Shown in pieces: positions 12,113-22,426 of a stretch of 64,000 nucleotides of DNA (positions are counted from its first letter, which is position 1; every line of letters begins with the position of its first letter). A program made the position numbers and the translations under genes. The stretch lies in NCBI GenBank assembly GCA_026936335.1, contig JAPMXV010000053.1, positions 62,001 through 126,000 on the forward strand. The letters are read 5' to 3'. The notes beneath the pieces are model-generated. The model was not told the origin of the DNA. It was given only the letters and a program-made list of their open reading frames with translations, and ran no database searches. This DNA is from Mantamonas sphyraenae. Taxonomy: Eukaryota; CRuMs; Mantamonadidae.

Positions 12113-13716
12113 ATGCAGGGAAGGGCTGGGCACGCTGCAGTGCTGGCTTCTGTGTGTTTGCTTCTTTTTGCGGTGGCTGGAATACAGGGAGACAAGGGAG
12201 ATGAGACACAGAGGCTAAAGGACGAACTGGCAGAGATGAAGGCGCAGCAACAGGCGTTGCAGGCGCAGTTGGCAGCGATGATGGAGATGATGAAGCAGCA
12301 GCAGACGCAGGGAACACCAACTGAGGTTGCCCAAGCCAACAGCGGCCAGGAGCAGGTTGCAGAGGAGATGGACATCGAAGCAGAAGCTGCCAAGAGCGAA
12401 GCCGAGATCGCAGCCGCGGGTTTGCAGGACCCGTACACTCTGAGTACAGAGCAGATCCTGCATTTCACCACACGAGGGTACGTGCGTCTCGATGGCTTAC
12501 TGCCACAGGTGGAACAGTACACCCAGGCGTTTGTGGACGCAAAGAAAGCCGCGGAGCTCAACTGGGTGCGTTTTGCCATGGAAAGCACGCCGTGTGACGA
12601 CGCGATGATCGACCAACTTCCGGAACACACGATCAACGACAGTCATAGCACACAAGAGCTGGATGAGATGATTACACAAGCCTACGGGCTGTACTCGGTG
12701 AGTGGCCACGGTGGTGAGGAAAGTGCCAGAAGGACGACGGTTCCACCTGCTCACACACACACACGCACATGAAATATGCGGTGCAACAGCGGTGCCTGGA
12801 GATGATTCAGGGGGGGCATGTGCCGTACTATCAGGTGATCCACCTGCACAGGGAGAACGCTGTCGTCGAGGCCTTTGCCAAGTCCAAGCGGCTGGCGAAG
12901 CTGGCTGCAGACCTGCTGCAGGTGAATGCCGTTCGACTCTACCAAACAACAGCATTCTTTATTGCGCCACCGTCCAAGATGGCGGCGGGCAACCAAGTGC
13001 TGTCCAACACGCAGCAGAACAGGCTGTCGGAAGCGGTGCACAGCAAGCATAGAGACGAGATTGGCGTGTCGCAGCACACCAGCGAACACGAAGACTTGAA
13101 CATGGCGCCTGTGGACATGCCGGACTACGTGACAATCTGGTGTCCGCTGCATGCGCTGGACAAGGAACGTTCCACACTGTGGTTCCAAGCCCGTTCTCAC
13201 AACGATTTTGCTGGGCTGTACTGGAACGACGAGTCCCATGCGCGCAACTCCTTTCTCAACCGCACTGGCCAGTACAACGGCAAGTGGTCCGAAGCGGAGC
13301 GAGTGCTGGGCGAGCAGATGTACACATTTACAGGTTTCTCTGCGGGAGACTGCACGGCTCACCACGGATGGGTGCGCCACGCTGCTCCGCGCAACAGCGA
13401 CCCAAAGGGCAGAGTGCGCAGGGCCGTGTCGTTCCACTACATCAGCGCCGAAGCACGCAAGCTGTGGTCCACACGCGTGCGCGGCGGCGAGGAACACCAG
13501 GAGGAGGACAAACTGTCCTACCAGGGATGGTACCACGACATCAAAGACAACGGCTTGTTGGACCATCCACTGCTTCCCCTGGTATACGTGAGGCAGCACG
13601 ACGACACGGCCATGGACATTCGCGATCCCCACGCCTCCGTCGTCCCTCTGTCTGAATGGGCGGACACAGACAAACTACGACAAGAGTTTGAGGCCAACAG
13701 TGCCACTCGCCAATGA
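12113..13716 (+). CDS. Phytanoyl-CoA dioxygenase-like (PhyH) 2-oxoglutarate/Fe(II) oxygenase with signal peptide and coiled coil
   Basis: 503 residues from exons 12113-12697 and 12790-13716 (donor GTGAGT, acceptor ACAG; phase 0). Residues 1-25 form a signal peptide or anchor ([16 protein letters not shown]), followed by a Gln/Glu/Met-rich coiled coil (about 30-110). The catalytic part resembles the PhyH family: an H-x-D-like element in [12 protein letters not shown], and [18 protein letters not shown] followed by RRAVSFHY, the region supplying the second metal His and the 2-oxoglutarate Arg. PhyH enzymes hydroxylate diverse small molecules or peptides, so the substrate cannot be predicted. 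The signal peptide suggests an ER, secreted or vesicular location rather than the peroxisome; no KDEL or peroxisomal PTS1 is present at the C-terminus (NSATRQ). Confidence 0.7.
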
Positions 13717-13800
13717 TTTCCCGTGTGCGATGGCACGCAGACCTCGGGCTGCGCAGTACACGCGCGACCTGCACCCGCCCAGCCACCCACCCCAAACAAA

Positions 13801-14593
13801 ATGGAAAACCTGCAACCGATCATCGAGTTTTTGGCACCGCCGCCTCTGTCGCCGTACTTTCAGGCCGGTGGGCCGCTGGAAGGATACAATGAGGACGTGA
13901 TGCTGGTGCTCGCAAGTCTTGTGATTTTGCTTGTGCTGGACACGGTTCTGGTTCGTCCGCTGGTGGATCCTGGCGCGCGCTACTTTGCACTGCATGCGTG
14001 TGTCAACATGGTTGTGGTTGGTCACTGCCCTCCCCGACGTGTTCCGTCTGTTCAACGAGCCGTGGAACGCGTACAACGGGCCGAGCTGCAGCATGATTCC
14101 CAATGCAGCCGTCGCCGCGATTCACATCTACCATGTGCTGTTCTTCAAGCTGCGTTCCGACGAAGTGTTCCACCACGTGGTGTTTGTGATGGTGCTGTGT
14201 GGTCTGGCCATTCCCTACAAGCAGGAGGTGGGTGCCGTCAGCAACGTGGGCTCGTTCGTTCTCAGCGGCCTGCCCGGCGGCATCGACTACATCCTGCTGG
14301 TGCTGGTCAAACACGGCGTCATCAGCAAGCTGGACGAGAAGAAGTGGAACGCGTCGCTGCAGGGTCTCATCCGCGGTCCCATGATGTCCACCAGCAGCTT
14401 TGTCGCCTGGGCCCACTACCGCCAGGGCAACCTCGGCGGCATCCCCGTCGCCTTTTCCGCCCTCTGCGCCTTTCTGCACTTTTACAACGGCAACAAGTAT
14501 GCCATGGAGGCTGTGGAAGGCTATGGCAAGTGGAAGGAGCGTGCAGATGCTGAGAAGAAGGCCAACAAGAAGACAGCGGCCAAGAGCGATTGA
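13801..14593 (+). CDS. Multi-pass membrane protein, possibly TLC-domain-like, with one frame break
   Basis: Starts at ATG 13801, 84 bp after the PhyH-like gene, and ends at TGA 14591-14593. The first frame gives a soluble N-terminus and TM1 (VMLVLASLVILLVLDTVLV) and then deteriorates at about 14018. The +1 frame continues naturally with LPDVFRLFNEPW and four or five further hydrophobic segments, ending in a Lys-rich tail (ADAEKKANKKTAAKSD). Removing one base in the GTGGTTGGTCAC stretch gives one protein of about 263 residues. The segment IYHVLFFKLRSDEVFHHVVF has the spaced His/Asp and HH pair seen in TLC (TRAM-LAG1-CLN8) domains, but the match is weak. Function is not assigned. It is convergent with alanyl-tRNA synthetase, with 62 bp between stops. 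Confidence 0.55.
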
Positions 14594-14655
14594 ACAGGAA
14601 GCACACACACCACAAAGAACAGCAACGTTGTTTCTTTCATGCCAAAACACTCCCT

Positions 14656-17367
14656 TCACGTTGCGTTCAGGCGCCCCTGTGCCATGACTGCATCGCCCCC
14701 GCCACGCCCACCCCCGACACGGTCGAGCACCTCTTGCAACAGATCCTTGGCCACAATGTCATCGTTGGCTCGCATGACCATGACTTGGGCTCCAATCATG
14801 AGCACAGCCGCGTCTGCTTTCTGTGCACTGGCCTTGTCCCTGAGCCAGCCAAGACGTGTGCGCTGGTACACTTTGTGCTGCGTGAGCTCGTCCGCTTCGA
14901 CGCGATTCACCACACAGCGTCGCCCTGCAAGTTGCCACTCCTCTGTCGTGCCATCATCCATGCAGGCCAGTCTCTGGCGTGCCTGTTGCAGCTGAGAGCG
15001 CTCCAGGCTGCGTTCGTTCAACACCTTGTCCAACTTGGCCACAACCTTGGCCTCGCCAACACCCAGGGCTGCCGAGACGTCCTGCAGCGTGTGTCGAGCC
15101 TGCTGCAGCACAGATACGCTGGCATGAGCACAGGTGGCTTCGATGCGCCGCACTCCCGCCGCGATGGACGACTCACTGGTAATCACAAACGGATGCAGGG
15201 CCGCCGTGCTGGCCACGTGTGTGCCTCCGCACAGCTCTGTGCTCAAGTCGCCCACCTGCACCACGCGCACAACGTCGCCATACCGTTCGCCGGCCAGCGA
15301 GACGGCGCCCATCGTTCCAACCGCATGGTCATAGTCACACTCGACCGTGTGCACGTCCACCGCCGCTGAAATCGCCTTGGCCACACGCTCTTCCACCTCC
15401 TCCAGCTGCTCCTTGCTCAATGCCCCCGACGGCGCCGTAAAATCAAAGCGCAACCGATCGGCTTCAACCAACGAGCCAGCCTGCTGCACCTGGGTGCCCA
15501 GCGTGTCACGCAAAGCCTGTGCCAACAAGTGTGTGCCTGTGTGGTGTGCTGCGCAGCCCGCGCGATGATGGCCATCCACACGTGCATGCACCATCTTGCC
15601 CAGATCGAGCAGATCGGCCACAGCTGCAGAATTCCCGCTTCCTCGCATGGACTCCGGCACACGCACTCGCAGGGCAATCTCTGAAGCAGACGGATGCACT
15701 GCGTCCAACACGTGCAACTGCGGACCATCGTGGCCCAGCTGCAGCACGCCGCGGTCCCCAACCTGCCCACCCCCGCGTGCATAAAACGGACACGGATCGA
15801 TACACACCCATGCCTCGCTGCCGTCGTCGTTCAACGGTGTCACTGTACGCACCACGCTGACATCACTTTCCGTGTGTTGGTACCCAATAAACTCGCAGCT
15901 GTAGTCCCACGTGCCCAGCGACGCGAACGCATCGGCCTCGCCTCCACCTCCGCCTCCTCCGCCTTGCTTGCGCCAATCCTCCCGTGCGCGTGCACGCTGT
16001 TCTTCCATGAGCGCAGACACGGATGATTCGTCGACGTGCAGGCCTCGTTCGCCGGCGATCATGCGCGTCAGGTCCACGGGGAAGCCAAACGTGTCATAGA
16101 GTTGGAAAACGTCCGGTGCAGGCAGCTCGGTGGCGTCTTGCAACTTGCATGCCTCCACCTGAGCATCGAGAATCTTCATGCCCCTTTCCAGCGTGCGCAA
16201 GAACAGGCTCTCTTCCCGGTGCAGCACGCCCACCACATGCTCCTCCCACTGCCGCAGCTCTGGATAAGACGTGCCCATCAAACGCACCAGTTCAGGGTAA
16301 AGTTGGTACAGCAGCGGTTCGTTCGCCCCCAGATCCGAGGCAAAACGGACGGCGCGACGGATGATGCGCCGCAACACATACCCGCGCCCCACGTTACTGG
16401 GCACCACCCCGTCTGCCAGAAGGAAGCCAGCAGAGCGCACGTGGTCGGCAATCACAGCCAAGGGTGCACTGTGGTCCTCGCGTGAAAATCCATTCACGTA
16501 GCCCGCATCCATACGTCGCAACGCAGCGTCGTCAAAAGGCACACCGGCGAGCTCGGCTGCACGCAGCATCAGAGCACCCAATACGTCGGTGCCATAGTTT
16601 GTGTTGCTGCCTTGCATGACACAAGCCAGCCGTTCCAACCCCATGCCTGTGTCCACGCACGGTCTGCTCAGGGGTTGCAAGCTCCCGTCCTCCTGTCGCA
16701 TGTGCTGCATAAACACAAGATTCCACAATTCCAGGTGCTGTTCCCCATCCACAGCCCTTCCTTGGTCCCAAAAGATTTCCGAACACGGCCCGCACGGCCC
16801 GGGGCCGTCGCCCATGCTCCAAAAGTTGTCTGCGTCCCCCAGGCGTGCGATGCGTGCGTCAGACAGACCCGCCACCTTGCGCCACAGTGTGGCAGCCTCT
16901 TCGTCAGTGTGATGCACACTGACACTGAGTCGTGACGTCGGCAATGCCAGCTGGCGTGTGAGAAAGTCCCACGCCAACACAATTGCCTCTTCCTTGAAGT
17001 AGCTGCCAAACGAAAAGTTGCCTAGCATCTCAAAGAGGGTGTGATGCCGTGCAGTGAAGCCGACATTGTCCAAGTCGTTGTGCTTGCCTCCCGCACGCAC
17101 GCACTTTTGCACCGACGTCGCCTGTGCAAGGCTGTTCTCGGCTCCGTCGCTGGCGGCAAAGTTCCGCTTGAATTGCACCATGCCTGCGTTGGTGAACAAC
17201 AGACTGGGGTCATCACTCGGCACAAGCGACGATGCCTCCACCTCGCTGTGCCGCGGCTCCGCCTCGTCGCGGAAGTACCGCAGAAACTCGGCACGCAACG
17301 CCGCGCTACTGCTCGCCCCTGCCTCTCCGCACGCCACAGGCGTCCGTGCTACGACACGTCCAAACAT
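14656..17367 (-). CDS. AARS2: Alanyl-tRNA synthetase, bacterial/mitochondrial type
   Basis: Charges tRNA-Ala. Start taken as ATG 17367 (MFGRVVARTPVAC...), giving 903 residues with a basic N-terminus compatible with a mitochondrial transit peptide; the frame stays open further upstream, but into the POC1 3' end. The class II catalytic core shows LFTNAGMVQFK (motif 1 region), GFTARHHTLFEMLGNFSFGSYFK (motif 2), and DTGMGLERLACV (motif 3). The editing domain has HHTGTHLL and CGGTHV, the zinc-binding HxxxH...CxxxH set. A C-Ala-like tail with Gly-rich GGGRGGGDA follows. SNVGRGYVLRRIIRRAVRF and the overall length resemble bacterial enzymes rather than the cytosolic eukaryotic form, so this is probably the organellar enzyme and a separate cytosolic gene is expected elsewhere. 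Intronless. Confidence 0.92.
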   Translation of the reverse strand: MFGRVVARTPVACGEAGASSSAALRAEFLRYFRDEAEPRHSEVEASSLVPSDDPSLLFTNAGMVQFKRNFAASDGAENSLAQATSVQKCVRAGGKHNDLDNVGFTARHHTLFEMLGNFSFGSYFKEEAIVLAWDFLTRQLALPTSRLSVSVHHTDEEAATLWRKVAGLSDARIARLGDADNFWSMGDGPGPCGPCSEIFWDQGRAVDGEQHLELWNLVFMQHMRQEDGSLQPLSRPCVDTGMGLERLACVMQGSNTNYGTDVLGALMLRAAELAGVPFDDAALRRMDAGYVNGFSREDHSAPLAVIADHVRSAGFLLADGVVPSNVGRGYVLRRIIRRAVRFASDLGANEPLLYQLYPELVRLMGTSYPELRQWEEHVVGVLHREESLFLRTLERGMKILDAQVEACKLQDATELPAPDVFQLYDTFGFPVDLTRMIAGERGLHVDESSVSALMEEQRARAREDWRKQGGGGGGGGEADAFASLGTWDYSCEFIGYQHTESDVSVVRTVTPLNDDGSEAWVCIDPCPFYARGGGQVGDRGVLQLGHDGPQLHVLDAVHPSASEIALRVRVPESMRGSGNSAAVADLLDLGKMVHARVDGHHRAGCAAHHTGTHLLAQALRDTLGTQVQQAGSLVEADRLRFDFTAPSGALSKEQLEEVEERVAKAISAAVDVHTVECDYDHAVGTMGAVSLAGERYGDVVRVVQVGDLSTELCGGTHVASTAALHPFVITSESSIAAGVRRIEATCAHASVSVLQQARHTLQDVSAALGVGEAKVVAKLDKVLNERSLERSQLQQARQRLACMDDGTTEEWQLAGRRCVVNRVEADELTQHKVYQRTRLGWLRDKASAQKADAAVLMIGAQVMVMRANDDIVAKDLLQEVLDRVGGGRGGGDAVMAQGRLNAT

Positions 17368-17552
17368 TTGATCGGTCGGTGTGAGTTTGCCCTCGGGAAA
17401 GGATGGGAAATTGCGTTGGCGACCACTGAGCGTTTGCCAACTCGACACGTGTTGTTTGGGGGGGGTGGCCAAAGGAGAGGGAGGGATTGAGACGTACACA
17501 ACATGTGCTTTGCAACAAGTGATGCTGAGAAGAGTGGAGTCTGTTTCCATTC

Positions 17553-19585
17553 TCACTGAAAGTTGGAGAAAAGCAGCTCGTCGTCGCCGAGCTGTGCATA
17601 CGCTGCCTGGGCACTGGTGTTGCCACCAAAGCTGCTGCTGCTGGTCGATGTGTTCAAATTCTGCGTATGGTTGTTGGGGTTGCTGCTGTTGCTGCTGTTC
17701 ATCTGCGCCTGGCCGCTGCGGCTCTTTCCCAACATGGCCCCTGCCGACGAACGGTTGCCGTGGCCACTGTTGCTGTTGCTCAACCCGTGCATGCCCGAAG
17801 AGACCCCTCCTCCACCGCTGCCTGAGCTCGTGCCCTGCTGCATGAGCAGCAACTTTGTCTGGTTCTCCTCCATCTGCTTGTTCTTCAATTCGCTCATGCG
17901 CAGGCGCTCCTCCAACACCGCAATGGTTTGCGTCAACACATCCACTGCTTGACGCATCTCCTGCAGTTCGTTGATGATAGGCCTGGCATAGTCGCCGTCC
18001 TGGTCGTCCTGCTTGGCACGCACCTCGGGCACCCCTGGCGAGCGGTACTGGGCCTGCAGCGTGTCCGACAACGTGTAGTCAGACTCGGCACCCATTCCAA
18101 TGCCCGATGATCCTCCCTTCTTGGGGCTGCGCGGCTGCTGGCTGCTGCTGCCGTACGAAAACGACGACACGTTTGCGTTTGCCCCGTACGCTGCGCTGTG
18201 TGACACGTCCTGTCGCGAGGGAAACACATCCTCAAAGTTATTGCCGGCGCGGTCGGACGAAGCGGCCGTCTTGGGTCGCTTGCGAGGCGACTTGCGACGC
18301 TTGCGCTTGCCCGACTTGGAGGACGACGACGACGAGCCGCCCTGTTGCTCCATCAGGTCGGCGTACGGGTCGTACGTGTCAAAGTTTGTCTTCCAGACCA
18401 TGACCTGCTGGTCCACGCCCGTGCTGGCGAAAAAGTCGCCCGCAGGGGACCAGGCAGAGCCCATGGTAGGGCCTTCGTGGCCGTGCAGTGTGTAGTACAG
18501 ATGGCCCTCTCGCAGGTCCCAGACCTTGAGGGTGCCATCGTTGGAGGTGGACATGAGATAGTCGCCCGATGGGTGGAAGCTGATGCTGTTGACATTGTCC
18601 GTGTGTGCCGGGTAGTGCTGCAACAGCATTTGCGAACGCACATCCCACAGCTTGATGCTCTGGTCACTGGAACAGGCAGCGATGCAGGTGCCGTCGGGGT
18701 GGAATGCCACCGAGTTGACATTGGCGCAATGGTCGTAGTATGTGTGCAAACACTTGTGCGACTCAACCTCCCACAGTTTCACCGTCTTGTCGTCACCACC
18801 GGACACCACCAGCCGATCGTCGGGACTGAACTGTGCGCTGCGCACCCAGTTGCTGTGACCCAGCAGAGAGAACTGGAAGCGCTGCTGGGCAATGTTCCAC
18901 ACTTTGACGCTCTTGTCGTCCGAGGCAGTCAGCAGAAACGAGCCCTCGGAGCTGAACGATACCGAACGCACTGCACCCGTGTGCGCTTTGATCAGCGAAG
19001 ACTCCCCCTTGACAGTGGGAAGCCACAGACGCACCGATCGGTCTTTGGAGCCCGAAGCAATGAGCTCCCCCGTGGGCGAAAAGGCAACAGAGAGCACGGG
19101 ACCCTGTGTACGGCCACCCACGAGTCAAACAGTCCATCAAGGCGGTGCGTAAGGGCGTGTGAGTGGTACGTACAGCAATCATGGAGGGTGCGTAAAGGGG
19201 AAACATGGGGCTGAAAGCGGAGCATAGCCAGGCGCGGCGCGGAAATCCGTTTTTTTGGCGCGCAGGCTAGACAAGAAAAGGCGACACAACACACGCACCT
19301 TGTGGCCCGTGTAGCGAAAGGCGCGGAGTTGCGGTTTGAAGTTCCACACCATGACTGTGTTGTCCATGCCACCAGACACCAGCTGCTTCATGTTTGGGTT
19401 GAAGGAGACGCACGTGGCCGCGTGCTTGTGGCCACGGAACGAGCGCTCCAGCGTCGGATCTTCCGCGTTGGACGACTGCTCAACCAGAAGGTGCACGGCG
19501 AGTGTGAGAAGCCAGAGCGAGACACGACACACGAAACAAGCGTGGGGAGGGCACGACACGCACGCGGCACACACACACATACCAT
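17553..19585 (-). CDS. POC1: POC1 centriolar WD40 protein
   Basis: Centriole/basal-body protein that stabilises triplet microtubules. Exons are 19583-19585 (ATG only), 19299-19475 and 17553-19103; donors GTATGT and GTGCGT, acceptors CAG. The product has 576 residues. It opens with [17 protein letters not shown], the characteristic POC1 start, followed by seven WD40 repeats to about residue 300 ([54 protein letters not shown]). A Ser-rich linker with a basic [16 protein letters not shown] cluster comes next, then the C-terminal POC1 coiled-coil motif ([25 protein letters not shown]). The C-terminal 100 residues are Gly/Ser/Asn-rich. As in DRG1, an intron directly follows the start codon. Its presence implies a centriole-bearing organism. 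It is divergent from PPP4R2, with 78 bp between start codons. Confidence 0.96.
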
Positions 19586-19663
19586 CAAAGACGAGAAGGC
19601 AAGGAAAGGTTGGCACGTCGCACGCGCCGGTGCCACCAAAACCCCCTGCCCCGTCCAATTGTC

Positions 19664-20650
19664 ATGAAACCCATGCACTACTCCCCGGAGCTGGAGAACG
19701 AGTTGGTGACATACGCGGAGAGCGAGGACACAACCGGATGGGAGCAGTTTCTCCCGCTTCTCGAGAGTATCGCCAACACCGGCCACAGCCGCTACGAATG
19801 GAGCCTCCTGTACAAACCTCTGCTGGCTGCATTCCACGAGGTGAGTGAACATCGGCCAATGCGCTCGTGTTGGGGTCGCCGTGCAGCCCCGTTGCGGCGT
19901 GTGGCGTCCAGCCGCGGCTGCATGGCGCCCGTTCGAGTCGTTTGCTGGCCCATGCGCCTGTCCTGGAACGTACGCAAGCATGGAACACTGACACACAGCC
20001 GTTTTGGGTACTGAATGGGTGTTTGGACTCGCAGGCGATGCTCACTGTGTACCAGAACGAACACCCGGACGAGGAAGAGCCCTTGGAGAAGCTGGAAAGC
20101 GAGTTTGACGAGCAGCTGACGCGGATCCATGCCACTCTGGATCGACTCAGTGGGTAGGTTTGGCTCACAGGGTATAGCATCATCTTGTTTCCGTGCGTGG
20201 TGCTGTGTATGAGAACCATCGAAGCACGAGGGCCCGTTCCTGACACCCACACGCGCGCACAGCATCCCGTTCTCCATCCAGCGCCTGTGCGAGCTGGCGC
20301 TCACACCAGACAGGCACTACCGCCGCGCACGCTCGCTGATCTACGCGTTTGAAAAGAGTGCAGCTGTGTCGACAACGCAGCCAGTGTTTGACGGGGACGT
20401 GTCGAGCGACAGCGACAGCGACGACGACGACGACGCCGCCGGTAGCGGAGCAGAGGGAGGCACACAGGCCACGGATCCGTTGGACACAGAAAGCGCCTCG
20501 CAGGCAGCCACACAAAGCCTGTCCACGGACGATGAAGATCGGTTGGACGAAGACGAGGAGGAGAAGCCCGAGAAGCTTCAACAGAGCAGCAACAGAGCCA
20601 ACACAAAGGCTGGGTCAGCATCCAGCGACACGGGCATGGAGATTGAATAG
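19664..20650 (+). CDS. PPP4R2: Protein phosphatase 4 regulatory subunit 2 (PPP4R2/Psy4)
   Basis: Regulatory subunit of the PP4 complex (DNA-damage response, centrosome maturation). Exons 19664-19840, 20035-20153 and 20263-20650 (donors GTGAGT and GTAGGT; acceptors CAG) give 227 residues. The N-terminal helical core contains WEQFLPLLESIANTG, YEWSLLYKPLLAAFHE and, across the last junction, the family hallmark IPFSIQRLCELALTPDRHYR. The C-terminal 100 residues are a highly acidic Asp/Glu/Ser tail typical of the family. It is shorter than human PPP4R2 because of a short tail. Convergent with IGBP1, another PP2A/PP4 regulator, with 38 bp between stops. Confidence 0.9.
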
Positions 20651-20688
20651 AACAAAACAGTATGTACATGGTGTGAACCCCCCCTCTC

Positions 20689-21816
20689 TCAACGGTGCCC
20701 GAGGTTGCCGGCACCGCGCGGATTGTCGTCGGCCCAAGCGTCCCACTCGCGGTCCTTGTAGGTCTGCTTGTCCACCTCAGCCTCGTCGTCGCTGTCCACC
20801 TCCTCCTTCGGGTTGAGAGCAGCCTCGCGAGCGGCCGCCTCCTGCTCGGCCTGCATGCGAGCGACCTCCATCTCGCCAAACTCCTCCACGCTGATCGTGT
20901 GCATGGTGTGCGAGGGTTTGAAGACCCCTTCGCGTACCTGACCACGCTTGTCAATGTTGTATACAGAAAGGCCACCTTTGGACTTGTAAGCGGGGATGTT
21001 GACAGAGCCTCCTGACGACGACGACGACGACGACGAGCCGGACGCCGCCTGTTCCGCCGCCTCGGCTGCCTCGATTTCACGCAGCTGCCGTGCCGTCTTG
21101 GCCTGCTCTTTAGTGACGTGGGACTTTGGCACGATGCCAGACAGTTTCAGCATGTCCACCTCCTGCTTGAGCATGTCCAGTTCACCCAGCGCCACGCGCA
21201 CCGCCTCTTCGGCTTGGATGGTGAAGCGTTCACGCTCCAGCTCGCCGTACTCGTCGTGGTCCATGATCAGTCCCTCATCGTCACCCAGCTCGTCGCGCAG
21301 CTTGGCCTGCCGTTGCTTGATCTCCTCGGTACGCTCCCGCGCCTGCTTTTCCCGCCTGAACATGAGGATCTTCTCGTCACGCAGGCGCTGCGCGTCCGGT
21401 CGCGTCTCGCGGGTCATCATTTGCACATCGAGACTGTTGAGCAGGCCCAAGTCGTCGCAGAGCGACAGAAACGTTTCAAAGTCGGCCTGCGCTTCCAGCA
21501 CCGTCGCATAGCGCTCCGCCATGCCCCCGGTGAACACCTGGTTACGCAGCATGGCCAGCATGAATCCTACCCGGATGAACTTGAGATCACTCGTGTTCAG
21601 GTCTTCCACCAGCTCGTTGTCCGAGATGATCCCTTGCTCTTTGACCAACGCTTGCACCTCCTGCAACTGCTCGATCCCCTTGCTCACCAACTCCTGGTAC
21701 GCATCCGACGCAGAGGCCAGCGACGAGTCCTGCACTGCGTCAAACGTCTCCTCCGCCGCACGCATCAGCTCCGCTAGCGAGGCACCTGCACACCCAGCCG
21801 TGTACACGGAGTGCAT
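20689..21816 (-). CDS. IGBP1: IGBP1/alpha4/TAP42, PP2A-family phosphatase chaperone
   Basis: Binds and stabilises free catalytic subunits of PP2A, PP4 and PP6, and links them to TOR signalling. The C-terminal signature DREWDAWADDNPRGAGNLGHR matches the family's D-REWDDWKDxxPRG-GN ending. The N-terminal TPR-like alpha-helical region begins ASLAELMRAAEETF, contains EDLNTSDLKFIRVGFMLAML (the TDLKY element of the family) and a long charged helix. A Ser run (encoded by GACGAC repeats on the plus strand, about 21013-21035) lies before the C-terminal domain. The start is uncertain: ATG 21816 is used; ATG 21864 is in frame, and a CAG acceptor (tgtgcag, about 21785) could instead join an unrecognised upstream exon. 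Confidence 0.85.
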   Translation of the reverse strand: MHSVYTAGCAGASLAELMRAAEETFDAVQDSSLASASDAYQELVSKGIEQLQEVQALVKEQGIISDNELVEDLNTSDLKFIRVGFMLAMLRNQVFTGGMAERYATVLEAQADFETFLSLCDDLGLLNSLDVQMMTRETRPDAQRLRDEKILMFRREKQARERTEEIKQRQAKLRDELGDDEGLIMDHDEYGELERERFTIQAEEAVRVALGELDMLKQEVDMLKLSGIVPKSHVTKEQAKTARQLREIEAAEAAEQAASGSSSSSSSSGGSVNIPAYKSKGGLSVYNIDKRGQVREGVFKPSHTMHTISVEEFGEMEVARMQAEQEAAAREAALNPKEEVDSDDEAEVDKQTYKDREWDAWADDNPRGAGNLGHR

Positions 21817-22152
21817 CGGCCCACCGATGAGATTGCGAAACACATGTGCGTCAGCGTGTTGCATGCACGCACACACGTCCAGCGGCAAGGCAAAAAAAGG
21901 CGGAACGCGAGGCGAAAATGCACGTCCCGCCGCTGCGGCCCTCTTTGCGGCTACCACACGCTGTCGCGGAATAGGCCACTGTGTCGAGGCGAGCGGCAGA
22001 GGCGGGTGGTGCAAGTGCTAAGGATGTGGATCGTACAAAAGAGTAGAAGTTGCTCAAGATGGAGTGTGCTTGGCCTTCTGGCTGACGGATCCTGCCGCCG
22101 CCGCAGAACGGCGACGACGTTGCTCTGCCCTGCCTGCACACAAACACCCCGA

Positions 22153-22378
22153 ATGGCGGCTTTAAAAGACATAGAACAAGCACAGCGTACCCTGGAGCAG
22201 TGGCGGTACGGCCAACCCGCATCATGTGCGGGGGGGATGGCAAGCGGGGAGGTGGTTTTGGGGAGAGTGTGAAAGTGGGCTGGTGGAAAACGCACCGCTG
22301 GAGCTCATTCGCGAATTTGTGCTGGCCTCCCCAGCGCTCTGCGACATGTGCACCCACCAAACGACCACCGGTGGCTAA
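22153..22378 (+). CDS. Possible small two-exon gene (about 51 residues)
   Basis: ATG 22153 opens a helical peptide (MAALKDIEQAQRTLEQWR) that meets a GTACGG donor-like site. A different frame downstream gives a natural-looking C-terminus, GLVENAPLELIREFVLASP..., ending at TAA 22376-22378. A 70-bp intron with a poor AAAG acceptor, or a one-base change in a 7-G run at about 22227, would connect them. The family is not recognised. The position, divergent from IGBP1 and 48 bp from the convergent NDUFA5 stop, fits the gene spacing of the window. The rest of 21817-22152 holds nothing I can support beyond a possible IGBP1 first exon. Confidence 0.3.
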
Positions 22379-22426
22379 TTGAGGTGAATGTGTATTGAGA
22401 GTATGTATGTCTGTGTGTCTGCGTGC

